A stretch of DNA of 64,000 nucleotides from Haloferax litoreum (lineage in GTDB: Archaea; Halobacteriota; Halobacteria; Halobacteriales; Haloferacaceae). A program made the translations under genes and the position numbers. This document shows positions 34,105 through 42,544 of this stretch, in pieces (positions within the stretch are counted from its first letter, which is position 1; each line of letters begins with the position of its first letter). The DNA lies in NCBI RefSeq assembly GCF_009674605.1, contig NZ_WKJO01000001.1, positions 1,550,001 to 1,614,000 on the forward strand, given 5' to 3'. The notes beneath the pieces are model-generated. The model did no database searches and was not told the origin of the DNA. It was given only the letters and a program-made list of their open reading frames with translations.

Positions 34105-34908
34105 TTACAACGGGAGCGGTGCTGCTGCTTCCCACCGGGGGTCGAACGTCCCCCTGAGGTCTGCCGCGAAATCCGGGTCCTTCAGGTCTATCATCGCGAA
34201 CACCTGTCCGGGGTCCAGTGGGTTCGGCACCTCGATACAGACTTCCACGTCGTCGATGAGGTTGAACACGCCCGTGAGGTTCTCCGCCGTCCGCACGTGG
34301 AAGTCTGGGTGGTCGGAGAGTCGGTTCATGTACCGCTCGCCGACGCTCTCTGGCAGGCTATCGACGAGGTCCGGCGACATGAGAATCGAGACTTCCACGC
34401 CGCGTTCGAGTGCCGCTTCGAGTTCTTCGACGACGAGGTCACCGACCGCCCCGAGGTCGAATTGCGGCGACATCGTTCCGGCGACCATCACGAGCGAATC
34501 GTCCGCCGCGGCTAACCGCTCGACGAGGAGGTCTATCGTCTCGTCTGCGCCGACGGCAGCAGTCCAGAACTGGTCGTGGACCGGTTCTGCGGCGTCGAGT
34601 TCGTCGTTCAGTTCGTCGACGACGGCCTCGTACTGCTGGGCCTTCTCGTCTAGCTCCTGTCGCTTGCTCTCGAGGAGGCGGTCCAGCGCCATGTCGGGTT
34701 CGACGGCGACGTACTTCTTCGGCCGACTCGCCGCCTGACTCCGAATGAGGTGGTACTGTTCGAGACTGTTCAGCACGTCGTAGATGCGGCCCATCGGCAC
34801 GTCGCTCGCTCGCGACAACTCTTTCGCTGTCGTCGCCCCCGTTCGCAGAAGTGCGCGGTACGCCCGCGCTTCGTACTCAGATAATCCGAGATCTCGAAGA
34901 CTAGCCAT
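34105..34908 (-). CDS. TrmB-family transcriptional regulator
   Basis: 267 residues starting MASLRDLGLSEYEARAYRAL, the canonical TrmB winged-helix opening; PMGRIYDVLNSLEQYHLIRS is the recognition helix and wing. A coiled coil (about 80-115) leads to a PLD-like C-terminal domain of the TrmB regulator type. TrmB proteins sense sugars or other small molecules. An ATG 11 codons upstream is rejected because the TATA-like TTTATAA (minus strand, about 34932-34938) would lie too close to it. Target genes unknown. Confidence 0.88.
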   Translation of the reverse strand: MASLRDLGLSEYEARAYRALLRTGATTAKELSRASDVPMGRIYDVLNSLEQYHLIRSQAASRPKKYVAVEPDMALDRLLESKRQELDEKAQQYEAVVDELNDELDAAEPVHDQFWTAAVGADETIDLLVERLAAADDSLVMVAGTMSPQFDLGAVGDLVVEELEAALERGVEVSILMSPDLVDSLPESVGERYMNRLSDHPDFHVRTAENLTGVFNLIDDVEVCIEVPNPLDPGQVFAMIDLKDPDFAADLRGTFDPRWEAAAPLPL

Positions 34909-34983
34909 GCATCGTCTGTCTCGTTTCTTCGTTATAAACAAACCGGATGTTTACACCACGTGCCAGTTGGCTGGCGTGGCGAC

Positions 34984-36633
34984 TCAGGCGTCCGATGTGA
35001 CTGAGGAGACAGCCTCCATCAACTCGTCTGGAGTGGTTGCTTCGTATGTGACTGCCCCCGAACTGACAACAGCGGTGTCCGCGTCGATGTCGGCTTCAGG
35101 GACGACGACTGCCTCGTGGTCGGCGACGCGGAGTGCAGCACGATGGAGGTCGGAACCGACGTCACCACCGATTTCGACGACGAGTGGGTCACGGAGAAGT
35201 CGCGCCGCGACAGTCCCGTACTCGGCGACTTGGACGCCGATGCGGTCCCACGCGCCGGCGAAGGCACCGATGGCCTCCTCGGCGACGTCCCGATAGCCCT
35301 CGGTTCCCGTGAGGACGGCGAGGTCGACCAATGCGTTGGCCATCTCGACGTTGCCGTCGATGGGGCGCAGCGGCGACGAGAGGAGTCCTTCGCCGGTCGC
35401 GGGACCGTCGACGAACGACCCATCTTCGAAGAGTTCGTCGATGGCGGCGTCGGCGACGTCGGTCGCAAAGTCGAGGAACGGGTCGCCCGCGACCGAATCG
35501 TCACCGAGAACTTGTCGCGCACGACAGGCGGCGGCGACGACGCGCGCGTGGTCTTCGAGGAGGAGTGACTCGCCGACAGCACCGCCCGAGTGGAAGCGCG
35601 TGACGACGCCGTCGTCTACGAGGTCTTCGGCGACGCGGTGGAGTGCACGCTCTGCGAACTCACGGGCGCGTTCGTCGTCGGTGAGTCCCGCGAGGACCAA
35701 CAGTGCGTCCACTGCGAGGGCGTTGCCGCCGGCGTACACCGTGAGGTCGGTCCGCGGTCCGGGGGAGTTCTCGCGTCCTTCCGCACCGAGGAGATAGTAG
35801 TCGGTGCCGGCGGCAGGACCCATGCTCCCGCCGAATCCGGTCCCGGTCCACAGCGAGTCGATGAGGAACGAGGCGGTCTGGACCGCCGGGTCGAGGTAGG
35901 CGTCTTCGCCGGTGTAGCGATACCCGTTGGCGAACGCCCGGAGGAGGGCGGCGTTCGATTCGAGCGTCTTCTCTCGGTTCGGTTTCGTCCACGCAGCGTC
36001 GTCGGCATATCGGAAGAACCCGCCTTCGACGGGGTCGAACAGGCCGTCACGAATCGCGTCGAGGGTCCGGAGCGCTCGCTGTCTGTCGCGTTTGAGCGCG
36101 AACTCGACCGTGCGCGGGAGTGGGAACTTGGCAGCGTCGCCCCACCCGGCGTGTGCCTCGTCGAAGGTGACCTCGAGTTGCCCGGCGAGGTGCGCTTCGA
36201 TTTGGGGGGTGACGTCGCCAGCTGGAGGCAAGTCGCCGGCGAGTGCCCGCGGGAGTCGCCCGGCGTCGGCACCCTTCTTCTCCCAGACTTCGCGGACCCG
36301 GTCGATGACCTGTCGCATCCCGTCGGGCCCGATGAACGTCGCGCCAGTGATGGGTCGGCCGTCCGGCGCGAGGAACACCGTCGAGGGGAACCCGCCCATG
36401 TTGTACCGCTCGCGGATGCGCGGGTGGCGGTCGACGTTCACACGAATCGGGACGAACCCATCGTTGAGATTTGCGGCGATGCGTGGTTCCGCGTACGTCT
36501 CGGCGTCCATCTGGTGACAGTCCTCGCACCACGTCGCCGTCAGCGACAGGAGAATCGGCTTTGCTGTCGCCTCTGCCTCGGCGAACGCGTCGGGGCCCCA
36601 CGGCCGCCATTCGACGCGCGTCTCGTCGGTCAT
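34984..36633 (-). CDS. thioredoxin-domain DUF255 protein (YyaL/SPATA20-like)
   Basis: 549 residues. The N-terminal thioredoxin-like domain (1-125) has the redox pair in WCEDC (Cys36, Cys39) and the cis-Pro loop NMGGFPSTVF. The remainder is an (alpha/alpha)6-barrel like that of N-acylglucosamine epimerases/glycosidases, with GGFFRYADDAAW and SNAALLRAFANGYRYTG. It is about 100-150 residues shorter than bacterial YyaL. No signal peptide, so cytoplasmic. The substrate of the barrel is unknown. Confidence 0.9.
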   Translation of the reverse strand: MTDETRVEWRPWGPDAFAEAEATAKPILLSLTATWCEDCHQMDAETYAEPRIAANLNDGFVPIRVNVDRHPRIRERYNMGGFPSTVFLAPDGRPITGATFIGPDGMRQVIDRVREVWEKKGADAGRLPRALAGDLPPAGDVTPQIEAHLAGQLEVTFDEAHAGWGDAAKFPLPRTVEFALKRDRQRALRTLDAIRDGLFDPVEGGFFRYADDAAWTKPNREKTLESNAALLRAFANGYRYTGEDAYLDPAVQTASFLIDSLWTGTGFGGSMGPAAGTDYYLLGAEGRENSPGPRTDLTVYAGGNALAVDALLVLAGLTDDERAREFAERALHRVAEDLVDDGVVTRFHSGGAVGESLLLEDHARVVAAACRARQVLGDDSVAGDPFLDFATDVADAAIDELFEDGSFVDGPATGEGLLSSPLRPIDGNVEMANALVDLAVLTGTEGYRDVAEEAIGAFAGAWDRIGVQVAEYGTVAARLLRDPLVVEIGGDVGSDLHRAALRVADHEAVVVPEADIDADTAVVSSGAVTYEATTPDELMEAVSSVTSDA

Positions 36634-36764
36634 GTCCAGTCATGTGCAGTGGATGCGGGTAAGCGCTTCGAGGCCACGTGGTACGGGACGGCGCAGTCGT
36701 TCGATTCTCTTCGGCCTCAGCCGGGGACAAAAGGGCTATGGGCCGTGACCCGGTAGAGACGAGC

Positions 36765-37262
36765 ATGCGAACGCGCACGCTTCTCGCGCTCTTGCTCCTC
36801 ATCCCCCTCTCTGACGCGTTGTTGCTCGTGGTCGTCGCGCAGTACATCGACCTCGTTCCCACCGTCGCGCTGGTGGTCCTGACCGGGTTAGTCGGTATGC
36901 TGCTCGTCCGTGCCGAGGGGCGACACACCTTGCGAAATCTCCAGACGAAGTTCGCCCGTGGCGACCTTCCGACGAACGAACTGATGGACGGTGGCCTCCT
37001 CATCGCGGCGGGTGCCTTCCTCCTTACGCCGGGCCTCGTCACCGACACGATTGGCTTTCTCATTGCCATCCCCGTGACGCGGTATCCCATCCGTGAGGTA
37101 CTCAAGCGCGTCGTCGTCAAACCGTACCTCGACAAGCAGGCCGGTGGGTTCGTCACCGGCGACGTGTGGACCGCCGGGTTCCCACAGGACGATACCGGCG
37201 GCGACGGCGTCTACGACGCCGACCCGGACTCGTACCGCTTCGGCGGCCAAGACTCGGAGTAA
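36765..37262 (+). CDS. FxsA family membrane protein
   Basis: 165 residues. Hydrophobic helices at about 4-25, 27-47 and 76-105 with the FxsA signatures PLSDALLLVVVAQYI and LIAAGAFLLTPGLVTDTIGF. The C-terminus is acidic and cytoplasmic. In E. coli FxsA relieves phage T7 exclusion by the F plasmid when overproduced; the normal role is unclear. The ATG at 36765 gives the family's usual N-terminus. Confidence 0.9.
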   Translation: MRTRTLLALLLLIPLSDALLLVVVAQYIDLVPTVALVVLTGLVGMLLVRAEGRHTLRNLQTKFARGDLPTNELMDGGLLIAAGAFLLTPGLVTDTIGFLIAIPVTRYPIREVLKRVVVKPYLDKQAGGFVTGDVWTAGFPQDDTGGDGVYDADPDSYRFGGQDSE

Positions 37263-37443
37263 CGGTTCTCTGTCTCTTTCGACGTTCTCCCCCCGTTCGA
37301 GCGCCTGCACTGGGAGTGCAAACACAATCTGTCAGCTGGTCCCGAATCGGCCGACGACGGCGACATTCACTAACACGGACCAACGCTGGTTCGAAAAGAA
37401 AGTCTTAAAATCAACAGCGCACAACGAGTGAATGCGCTTACCT

Positions 37444-37517
37444 GGGCCAATAGCTCAGTCAGGTTGAGCGCTCGGCTGATAACCGGGAGGCCCGCGGTTC
37501 AAATCCGCGTTGGCCCA
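37444..37517 (+). tRNA. tRNA-Ile (GAT anticodon)
   Basis: 74 nt, no intron, 3' CCA not encoded. Acceptor stem GGGCCAA/TTGGCCC is a perfect 7 bp, discriminator A at 37517. D arm GCTC...GAGC; anticodon stem CTCGG/CCGGG with loop CTGATAA and anticodon GAT at 37478-37480; T arm CGCGG-TTCAAAT-CCGCG. Reads AUC/AUU codons. A TATA-like TCTTAAAATC (about 37402-37411) lies 33-42 bp upstream. Confidence 0.96.
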
Positions 37518-37551
37518 CTCCAATCGGCAACGATTCGTCGCCGATGGGAGT
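37517..37551 (+). other. long hairpin directly after tRNA-Ile
   Basis: ACTCCAATCGGC (37517-37528) pairs with GCCGATGGGAGT (37540-37551) at 11 of 12 positions, and the loop can extend by ACG/CGT. It begins at the discriminator base, so it is either a 3' trailer structure guiding RNase Z cleavage or a terminator. Confidence 0.55.
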
Positions 37552-37830
37552 TTGGGGCTTACACTCCCCGGCCACCCAACTTCTGCAGTCTACAACGACC
37601 GATAGAGCGTCGTCTGTCGCATCACACTGACTCACGTTCTAACAGAACCATCTCTCAGTGTGTGGGCAGCACCGCGTAGACACATGCAGGAAATTTCAGC
37701 AGATAGTTAGAATTCGGGGCTCTTAAAGCCAAAATTTTCGACCGAGCTGGCGAGATATCGCAGAATTTGTGTTTGATTGTGTCGAACAGGGGTAACCTAT
37801 TTATGGAGCCATGATGTGCTATCAACCAAC
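37552..37830 (+). other. gene-free stretch with nested hairpins and a promoter
   Basis: With the tRNA trailer hairpin this is the 313-bp gap between tRNA-Ile and the next gene. CACACTGA (37623-37630) pairs with TCAGTGTG (37655-37662), enclosing GTTCT-AAC-AGAAC (37636-37648); this could be a small structured RNA. The AT-rich part from 37690 onward holds GGCT-CTTAA-AGCC and ends with the TATA box of the next gene. I see no open frame with coding character. Confidence 0.4.
37798..37805 (+). promoter_or_regulatory. TATA box of the DUF1059-like gene
   Basis: TATTTATG, 26-33 bp upstream of the ATG at 37831, consistent with a leaderless transcript. Confidence 0.55.
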
Positions 37831-38019
37831 ATGGTCTTCAAACTCTCCTGTCTCTACGGATGTGAGTTCACAACCACTGCGGACTCCCGCGAGGACGTCG
37901 GCGTCCTCGTGATGGAACACATGGACGACGAACACGACACGCCCGTGGACCCACTCGAAGTGGGCGAACTGGCGCTGAAGAGTCACGATGGCGCGCTATC
38001 GACCAGACAGTCGAACTGA
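37831..38019 (+). CDS. small DUF1059-like protein
   Basis: 62 residues, MVFKLSCLYGCEFTTTADSR. The pattern F.LSC...C.F...A.S.EDV...V..HM.DEH resembles DUF1059, small proteins with Cys and His residues that may bind a metal; here Cys7 and Cys11 and a late His pair fit loosely. It starts 26-33 bp after a TATTTATG box, which supports it as a real gene despite its size. Confidence 0.6.
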   Translation: MVFKLSCLYGCEFTTTADSREDVGVLVMEHMDDEHDTPVDPLEVGELALKSHDGALSTRQSN

Positions 38020-38185
38020 AACAATTCAATCAGGTCGTCCCCGGTGTGAGTCTGCCACTATTTCACATCCAGTTGGATACCACGTCGGAGCAGTCGCACG
38101 GTTTTGTGAACCTAAACAGCTATCGACGAACAAATTTACTCAGTTCTGTATTCCAGTAGTATTAAAGTCGTACACGACATATGTG

Positions 38186-38320
38186 ATGGTGATGCCAACC
38201 ATCGACGTCTCCGAACACCTGTACCGCCAGCTCCAGTCCGCTGCCGACGGCGATGACCTCGACGCGGCGATGTGGAAGATGGTCGGTCGCTACCAGCGCG
38301 GCAACACGCCTGGCGACTAA
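38186..38320 (+). CDS. very small protein, possible ribbon-helix-helix/antitoxin-like
   Basis: 44 residues from ATG 38186, or 42 from ATG 38192. A short strand (MPTIDVSEHLYRQLQS) followed by two helices (LDAAMWKMVGRYQ) resembles small ribbon-helix-helix or VapB-like proteins of haloarchaea. A TATTAAAG box sits about 25 bp upstream, consistent with leaderless initiation. No toxin gene is adjacent. Family not certain. Confidence 0.5.
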   Translation: MVMPTIDVSEHLYRQLQSAADGDDLDAAMWKMVGRYQRGNTPGD

Positions 38321-38401
38321 ACAGGTTCGAGACACCCAACCCGACCGCTCTTGCGGTCATCATCAACCCCTCTCGTCGCGGTATGCCCTTTTCGCGACGA
38401 G

Positions 38402-38410
38402 TTCATTTAT
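38402..38410 (+). promoter_or_regulatory. TATA box of the SUI1-like gene
   Basis: TTCATTTAT, 38-46 bp before the GTG at 38448. Slightly farther than leaderless spacing, so a leader of about 14 nt is likely. Confidence 0.4.
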
Positions 38411-38447
38411 CGCCGAGAGCGGCGGCGCTGTTTCGTCGTACACAGCG

Positions 38448-38819
38448 GTGGTCACAGCCGAGAGTCCTCCGAACGTAGATAGCCACTTATCCACAGAACG
38501 CCTCCGAGAACTCGTGGCAAAAGAGACCAAAGATTTCTCCGCTATCAGCGGCCTGCCCGACGAACTCGGCATCGACGACGACCTCTCGAAGGTCGGTCAA
38601 GTGCTTTCGATTCGGAGAGACACACGTCGGTACGGTAAACCGATGACCATCGTCTCCGGGTTCGAGATGGACCGCGCCGAGATGAAAGCGCTCGCGTCGG
38701 AACTCAAGCGTCGACTGGCCTGCGGTGGGACTGTCCTCGACGACGAGATAGAACTACAGGGGAACCACGTCGAACGCGCACGAGACATTCTCGACGAACT
38801 CGGCTATCAGGTCGCGTGA
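38448..38819 (+). CDS. eIF1/SUI1-family translation factor paralogue
   Basis: 123 residues from a GTG start. The SUI1 fold occupies about 50-123: RYGKPMTIVSGFEMDRAEMK, LKRRLACGGTVLDDEIELQG, NHVERARDILDELGYQVA. Archaeal aIF1 normally carries a zinc-binding CGLP...C.C stretch before this; here it reads SGLPDELGIDDDL with no Cys. An extra N-terminal segment of about 25 residues precedes it. It may bind the small ribosomal subunit as a specialised initiation factor or inhibitor. The GTG is the first plausible start after the TATA box. Confidence 0.8.
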   Translation: MVTAESPPNVDSHLSTERLRELVAKETKDFSAISGLPDELGIDDDLSKVGQVLSIRRDTRRYGKPMTIVSGFEMDRAEMKALASELKRRLACGGTVLDDEIELQGNHVERARDILDELGYQVA

Positions 38820-38860
38820 GCGTCGCACGCGCGCCTCGGCGTCACACTGAACCGACCTCG

Positions 38861-39883
38861 TCATCCGACGAACGAGGTGACGCCGAGACTCTCGGCGAGT
38901 AACCACACGAGGAAGAGCACGTAGGTTGCGAGCAGGACGTACGCCTCACCGCGAGTCAGTGCCATCTCTGTTCGGAGGACGGCGAAGAAGACGATGGATG
39001 CACCGGTCAGGAAACTCATCATCGGGACCACTTCGTCGAAGACGACGATGGTCCCACCCGCGACGAGGATACCGACGGGGAGGGCGACGAGCAAGGCGAA
39101 GACGTTGCTCCCAAAGACGTTCGCGAGACTCATCGCCGCATTGCCCTGACGAGCAGCGGTCACGCTGACGAACGTGTCCGGGAGACTCGTCCCGGCCGCC
39201 ACGACAGTCAACCCCCAGAGGAACGGCGACGTGCCGAACACCTCACCGAACCCGACTGCCGACCGGACGAGCAGTTCGGCCCCGGCGAGGATGATGCCGA
39301 GCGAGACGACGAGGACGACCCACTGCCGCCGCGGGTCGATATCAGTGACGCTCGCAGTGAGCGTCGCGCGGTGGTCCAACGTGTCGTGGTACTGCATGAA
39401 CAGGTAGAGGCCGTACAGTGCGAGTGGGATGAGCGCGAGCGGACGGGTGACGAAGCCTTCGAGACTGGTCGGACTGCCGAATGGCTGGTAGATGACGGCG
39501 AGCGAGAACGTGAGCACGAGAACGGCCAGTGAGAGGAGGTAGAACTGGGCTTCCTTGTACACGAGGTCACGGTTCGACGCCAGTCGTTGTCCCTCGCCGG
39601 CGAGCGCGGACACCGCCGGAATCACGAGGATGTTGAACACTGCCGACCCGACGACGGCACCGATACCGATGTCGAACGCGCCGTAGCGCAGGGTGGCGAT
39701 GACGATACTCGACAACTCTGGGAAACTGGACCCGACGGCGGCGATGATAGCCCCTTGTACGATGGCCGGCAGGCCGTAGTACGCGCCGAGTCGGTCTGAG
39801 GCCTGTACGAGGTAGTCACCACCCTTCCACGCGAGGGCCGCACCGACGCCGGCGAATAGGACGAGAACTGAAACCGATGCCAC
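38861..39883 (-). CDS. sodium/calcium antiporter (CaCA family)
   Basis: 340 residues and ten predicted helices in two repeats. The alpha-repeat motifs GSSFPELSSI (51-60) and GTSLPDTFVS (231-240) hold the cation-binding acidic residues, one Glu and one Asp. Similar to the YrbG/NCX_Mj group. It probably exports calcium in exchange for sodium at the cytoplasmic membrane. Stand-alone gene. Confidence 0.92.
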   Translation of the reverse strand: MASVSVLVLFAGVGAALAWKGGDYLVQASDRLGAYYGLPAIVQGAIIAAVGSSFPELSSIVIATLRYGAFDIGIGAVVGSAVFNILVIPAVSALAGEGQRLASNRDLVYKEAQFYLLSLAVLVLTFSLAVIYQPFGSPTSLEGFVTRPLALIPLALYGLYLFMQYHDTLDHRATLTASVTDIDPRRQWVVLVVSLGIILAGAELLVRSAVGFGEVFGTSPFLWGLTVVAAGTSLPDTFVSVTAARQGNAAMSLANVFGSNVFALLVALPVGILVAGGTIVVFDEVVPMMSFLTGASIVFFAVLRTEMALTRGEAYVLLATYVLFLVWLLAESLGVTSFVG

Positions 39884-39954
39884 ATCTGACTATCGCGTGC
39901 GGGTGACAAAAAACACCTCGGACAGGAGAGCAGGACCAGAAGGTGGGGGAACGC

Positions 39955-41172
39955 TCAGAAGCCTTCTCGGAGGTACACGTCGCGCTGGCTGAACACGTCC
40001 CGGAGGACGCCACCGACAGTCGAGTCGTCGACGGTGAGGTACTCGGTTCGTGCCAGTTCGTCCGCCGAGCGAGACCCGACGAGCAGTTGCGAGAGCGCCC
40101 CGATTTCGGCGGTCACACCCGGTTCTTCGCTCGTCGGTTCGACTGACGCCTCGCCGTCGGCGACGACGACGCGGAACGTCTCGTCGTTCCACGGACACCG
40201 GTCGTCGGTCACGCCGAGCACGAACTCGCCGTCCGCGTTCGTCGGGAACGACACCGCTTCGAGCGCCGCCGGGACGTCGACGATGCGGACCATCGGGCCG
40301 GGCTTGATTTCGACTGTCGCCGCTCGTGGGTCGGTCAGGTCGTCGATGAGGTGCGTCCGTTCGTGTGCTCCTGCGATGACCACCTCGTCTACCTGCGAGT
40401 CGTGGTCGCGGAGGAAACGCAGGAGGTGTCGTCTGGCCTCGGCATCGACGCCGGCGAGTTCGTCGACGTGCATCGTCCGCGAGTCCCAGTCACCTTTTAC
40501 GCGGTAGACGACGTACCCTCGCAAGTCACCGTCACGTTCCCACCCGTATACGTACGGGTCTTGGTCCCAACTTCGGAAGATACGGTGTCGCCACCAGCCT
40601 TCGGTTCGGTCGAGGGCGAGGTCTTCGGTGGCCGATTCGGTGTACACCTCGTCCAGACGTGCCCAGTCGTCGGCGTCGAGGCGGACGAACTCGCCTTTCG
40701 CCTCCGGACTCACCGCTGTGAGTTCTTCCGGCGGAACTGTCGTCTTCGTGTAGTTGTTGGTTGTCGCCCATCCGAATCGCCGGTAGAACTCGTACTTGAA
40801 CGGCCAGAGTGCCGAGAGATACCGCCCGGAGTCGCGGAACTCGACGAGCAGTTGGTCGAGCATCGTGGTGATGTGGCCCTGCCGACGTGCCTCGGGTGGT
40901 GAGGCGACGGCGGAGATTCCCGGGAGTGGATGCCACTCGCCGCGCACGCGCGCTACGTAGTCGTAGAAGGCACAGACTGTCACGAGGTCCGATGCATCGA
41001 GCGCATCGGGTGGTGTCTCAGCCGCGGTGTCGTAGAGACCACGCGGGAAGTAGATGTCCGGGTCAGGGAGACTGGTGTCGTCCCAATCGGGGCCGTCTTC
41101 CGGACGGAAGGCGTAACTGAGGAACTCGCGGTAGGTGTCGCGGTGGTCCTCGGGAAGCGGGTGGAGGTGCAT
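39955..41172 (-). CDS. Eis-like GNAT acetyltransferase with SCP2 domain
   Basis: 405 residues starting MHLHPLPEDHRDTYREFLSY. Two GNAT-like domains (the first with the CoA loop VASPPEARRQGHITTMLDQLL) are followed by an SCP2/sterol-carrier-like domain ending in DVFSQRDVYLREGF, where the C-terminal carboxylate acts as general base in Eis enzymes. The length matches the Eis family of multi-acetylating aminoglycoside/lysine acetyltransferases. The much longer upstream frame is not coding. The substrate in archaea is unknown. Confidence 0.9.
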   Translation of the reverse strand: MHLHPLPEDHRDTYREFLSYAFRPEDGPDWDDTSLPDPDIYFPRGLYDTAAETPPDALDASDLVTVCAFYDYVARVRGEWHPLPGISAVASPPEARRQGHITTMLDQLLVEFRDSGRYLSALWPFKYEFYRRFGWATTNNYTKTTVPPEELTAVSPEAKGEFVRLDADDWARLDEVYTESATEDLALDRTEGWWRHRIFRSWDQDPYVYGWERDGDLRGYVVYRVKGDWDSRTMHVDELAGVDAEARRHLLRFLRDHDSQVDEVVIAGAHERTHLIDDLTDPRAATVEIKPGPMVRIVDVPAALEAVSFPTNADGEFVLGVTDDRCPWNDETFRVVVADGEASVEPTSEEPGVTAEIGALSQLLVGSRSADELARTEYLTVDDSTVGGVLRDVFSQRDVYLREGF

Positions 41173-41295
41173 AAAATCGGTCCGTCGTCCTGCGATATAT
41201 GTTTTGGGAGGTGGCGTGAGTCGGTGACGAGACGGGACCACCGAGGTGCCCCGAGAACCGTGTGATTCACGTCGCCGCGGCCCCGACGCGTCACC

Positions 41296-41517
41296 ATGAG
41301 CGAGATGCGGAGTTCGTTTTTGAAGCGGGGGAACCTGCTCCTCGTGGCCGTCGTGACACTGGGAATCGTCATCCCCGGTATCGCACGACGGTTCCTCGGT
41401 GAGGCAGGGTACAACACCCTCGGGATGGTCGTGTTCGTCCTCGGGTACGCAGGCATGATATTCGTCGTCTGGTACGGCTGGATTCGGCCGCTCGACATCT
41501 CTGGCCCGGACCGATAA
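41296..41517 (+). CDS. small two-helix membrane protein
   Basis: 73 residues. Hydrophobic segments at about 13-30 and 41-62, separated by a charged turn (RRFLGEAGYN), with a short soluble C-terminus. No family recognised. Divergent from the Eis-like gene, 123 bp apart. Confidence 0.6.
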   Translation: MSEMRSSFLKRGNLLLVAVVTLGIVIPGIARRFLGEAGYNTLGMVVFVLGYAGMIFVVWYGWIRPLDISGPDR

Positions 41518-41633
41518 CGCCCGCACGTCACTGTCTCGACTATCCACCCCAATATCGTGGGCGAGTGTCGCCCAATCGGAGCGGGAATAACGGAACTTTG
41601 ATAGTCGATTCGAACCGACCGAGAAAACAAGAG

Positions 41634-41885
41634 ATGCTTCCCCTTCAACTCATCGACAGCTTCCTGCTCAATTACAACATTGGGCAGGCGCTGTTGCTCG
41701 TGTTCGTCTTGACGACGGTCGGGGCGCTGCCACTGAAGTCGCGTCGAGTCCTCGGCATCAACACTATCGTCTTCGGCCTCATCTTCCTGTTGACGCCGCA
41801 GGCGCTGGCAAAGCCGCACTACCTGTTCCTCGGCATCGCGCTGCTCATCGCTGGCCCCATCCTCTACGCGACGGGCAACCGATAA
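41634..41885 (+). CDS. small membrane protein
   Basis: 83 residues from MLPLQLIDSFLLNYNIGQAL. Three hydrophobic stretches (about 13-28, 37-50 and 58-78). No recognised domain. An in-frame ATG 23 codons earlier is the alternative start, but that extension is polar and unlike the rest. The neighbouring small membrane protein is similar only in size, not in sequence. Confidence 0.6.
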   Translation: MLPLQLIDSFLLNYNIGQALLLVFVLTTVGALPLKSRRVLGINTIVFGLIFLLTPQALAKPHYLFLGIALLIAGPILYATGNR

Positions 41886-41942
41886 CCGACGACCGACCCG
41901 CTGACGACGACTTCTCTCCACTTCGACTCCCAAGAACGCGAC

Positions 41943-41950
41943 GTTTAAAC
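41943..41950 (+). promoter_or_regulatory. TATA box of the DUF5815 gene
   Basis: GTTTAAAC, a palindromic TATA-type element centred 27 bp before the ATG at 41974; no ribosome binding site follows. Confidence 0.5.
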
Positions 41951-41973
41951 AGTGAGAACCGTAACGCACGGGT

Positions 41974-42504
41974 ATGTCTGAACCGCGCGTTCCCGGCGGT
42001 CGCGGGGCGATACTGGACCTGCCCTGCGGTGAACAAAAGCGCGTCCGGGAACTCGACTTGGGCAAACGAGAGTTCGACTGTCCCTGTGGCGGCACCCACG
42101 CCGTCGTCATGGACGTGCACCCACCGGACCGATTCCTCCCGGAGTTCCTCGTCGAAATCCTCCAGAGTACCATCGAGACGACGAGCGAGGACATGCCCGA
42201 GTTCGGGACGGCGCACCTGATGGGCATCGTCCTCGAAGAGTTCCCCGAGGCAGTCGTCTCCGAAGATGTCTCCGACGACGGCGAGATGGGCGCGGGCATC
42301 GTCTGGGTCACCGATTTCGATTCTCGAAGACTCCACGAGATTATCGTCGAACTCGTCGTCGAACTCATGGAACACGCCGTCAGTCACGCCAACGACGACA
42401 GCGTCATCTCCGAGTTCGAGTCCAAGATGCTCCAGTTCGACGTGAGCGAGTTCGTCGAGGAGTATCGCGCGCAGCGTGACTTGGACCCCGGTCCGTACGC
42501 CTGA
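41974..42504 (+). CDS. DUF5815 family protein
   Basis: 176 residues. An N-terminal Cys-containing beta unit (LDLPCGEQKR and FDCPCGGTHAVVMDVHPPDRF) could form a zinc knuckle from CG and CPCG pairs. A helical, strongly acidic C-terminal domain follows (IIVELVVELMEHAVSHAND). I associate the sequence with the haloarchaeal DUF5815 family. Soluble; function unknown. Confidence 0.8.
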   Translation: MSEPRVPGGRGAILDLPCGEQKRVRELDLGKREFDCPCGGTHAVVMDVHPPDRFLPEFLVEILQSTIETTSEDMPEFGTAHLMGIVLEEFPEAVVSEDVSDDGEMGAGIVWVTDFDSRRLHEIIVELVVELMEHAVSHANDDSVISEFESKMLQFDVSEFVEEYRAQRDLDPGPYA

Positions 42505-42544
42505 ACAACTACGACGCGGCTAGGCGGCCAGTCTTCCGTCTCTT

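Noticed and set aside
37444-37517. tRNA-Ile as an integrase attachment site
   Set aside because: No integrase gene and no second copy of the tRNA 3' end seen nearby in the window.
39955-41547. A longer Eis-like protein starting at 41547
   Set aside because: The extension is low-complexity, crosses the promoter and overlaps a divergent gene; family alignment starts at 41172.
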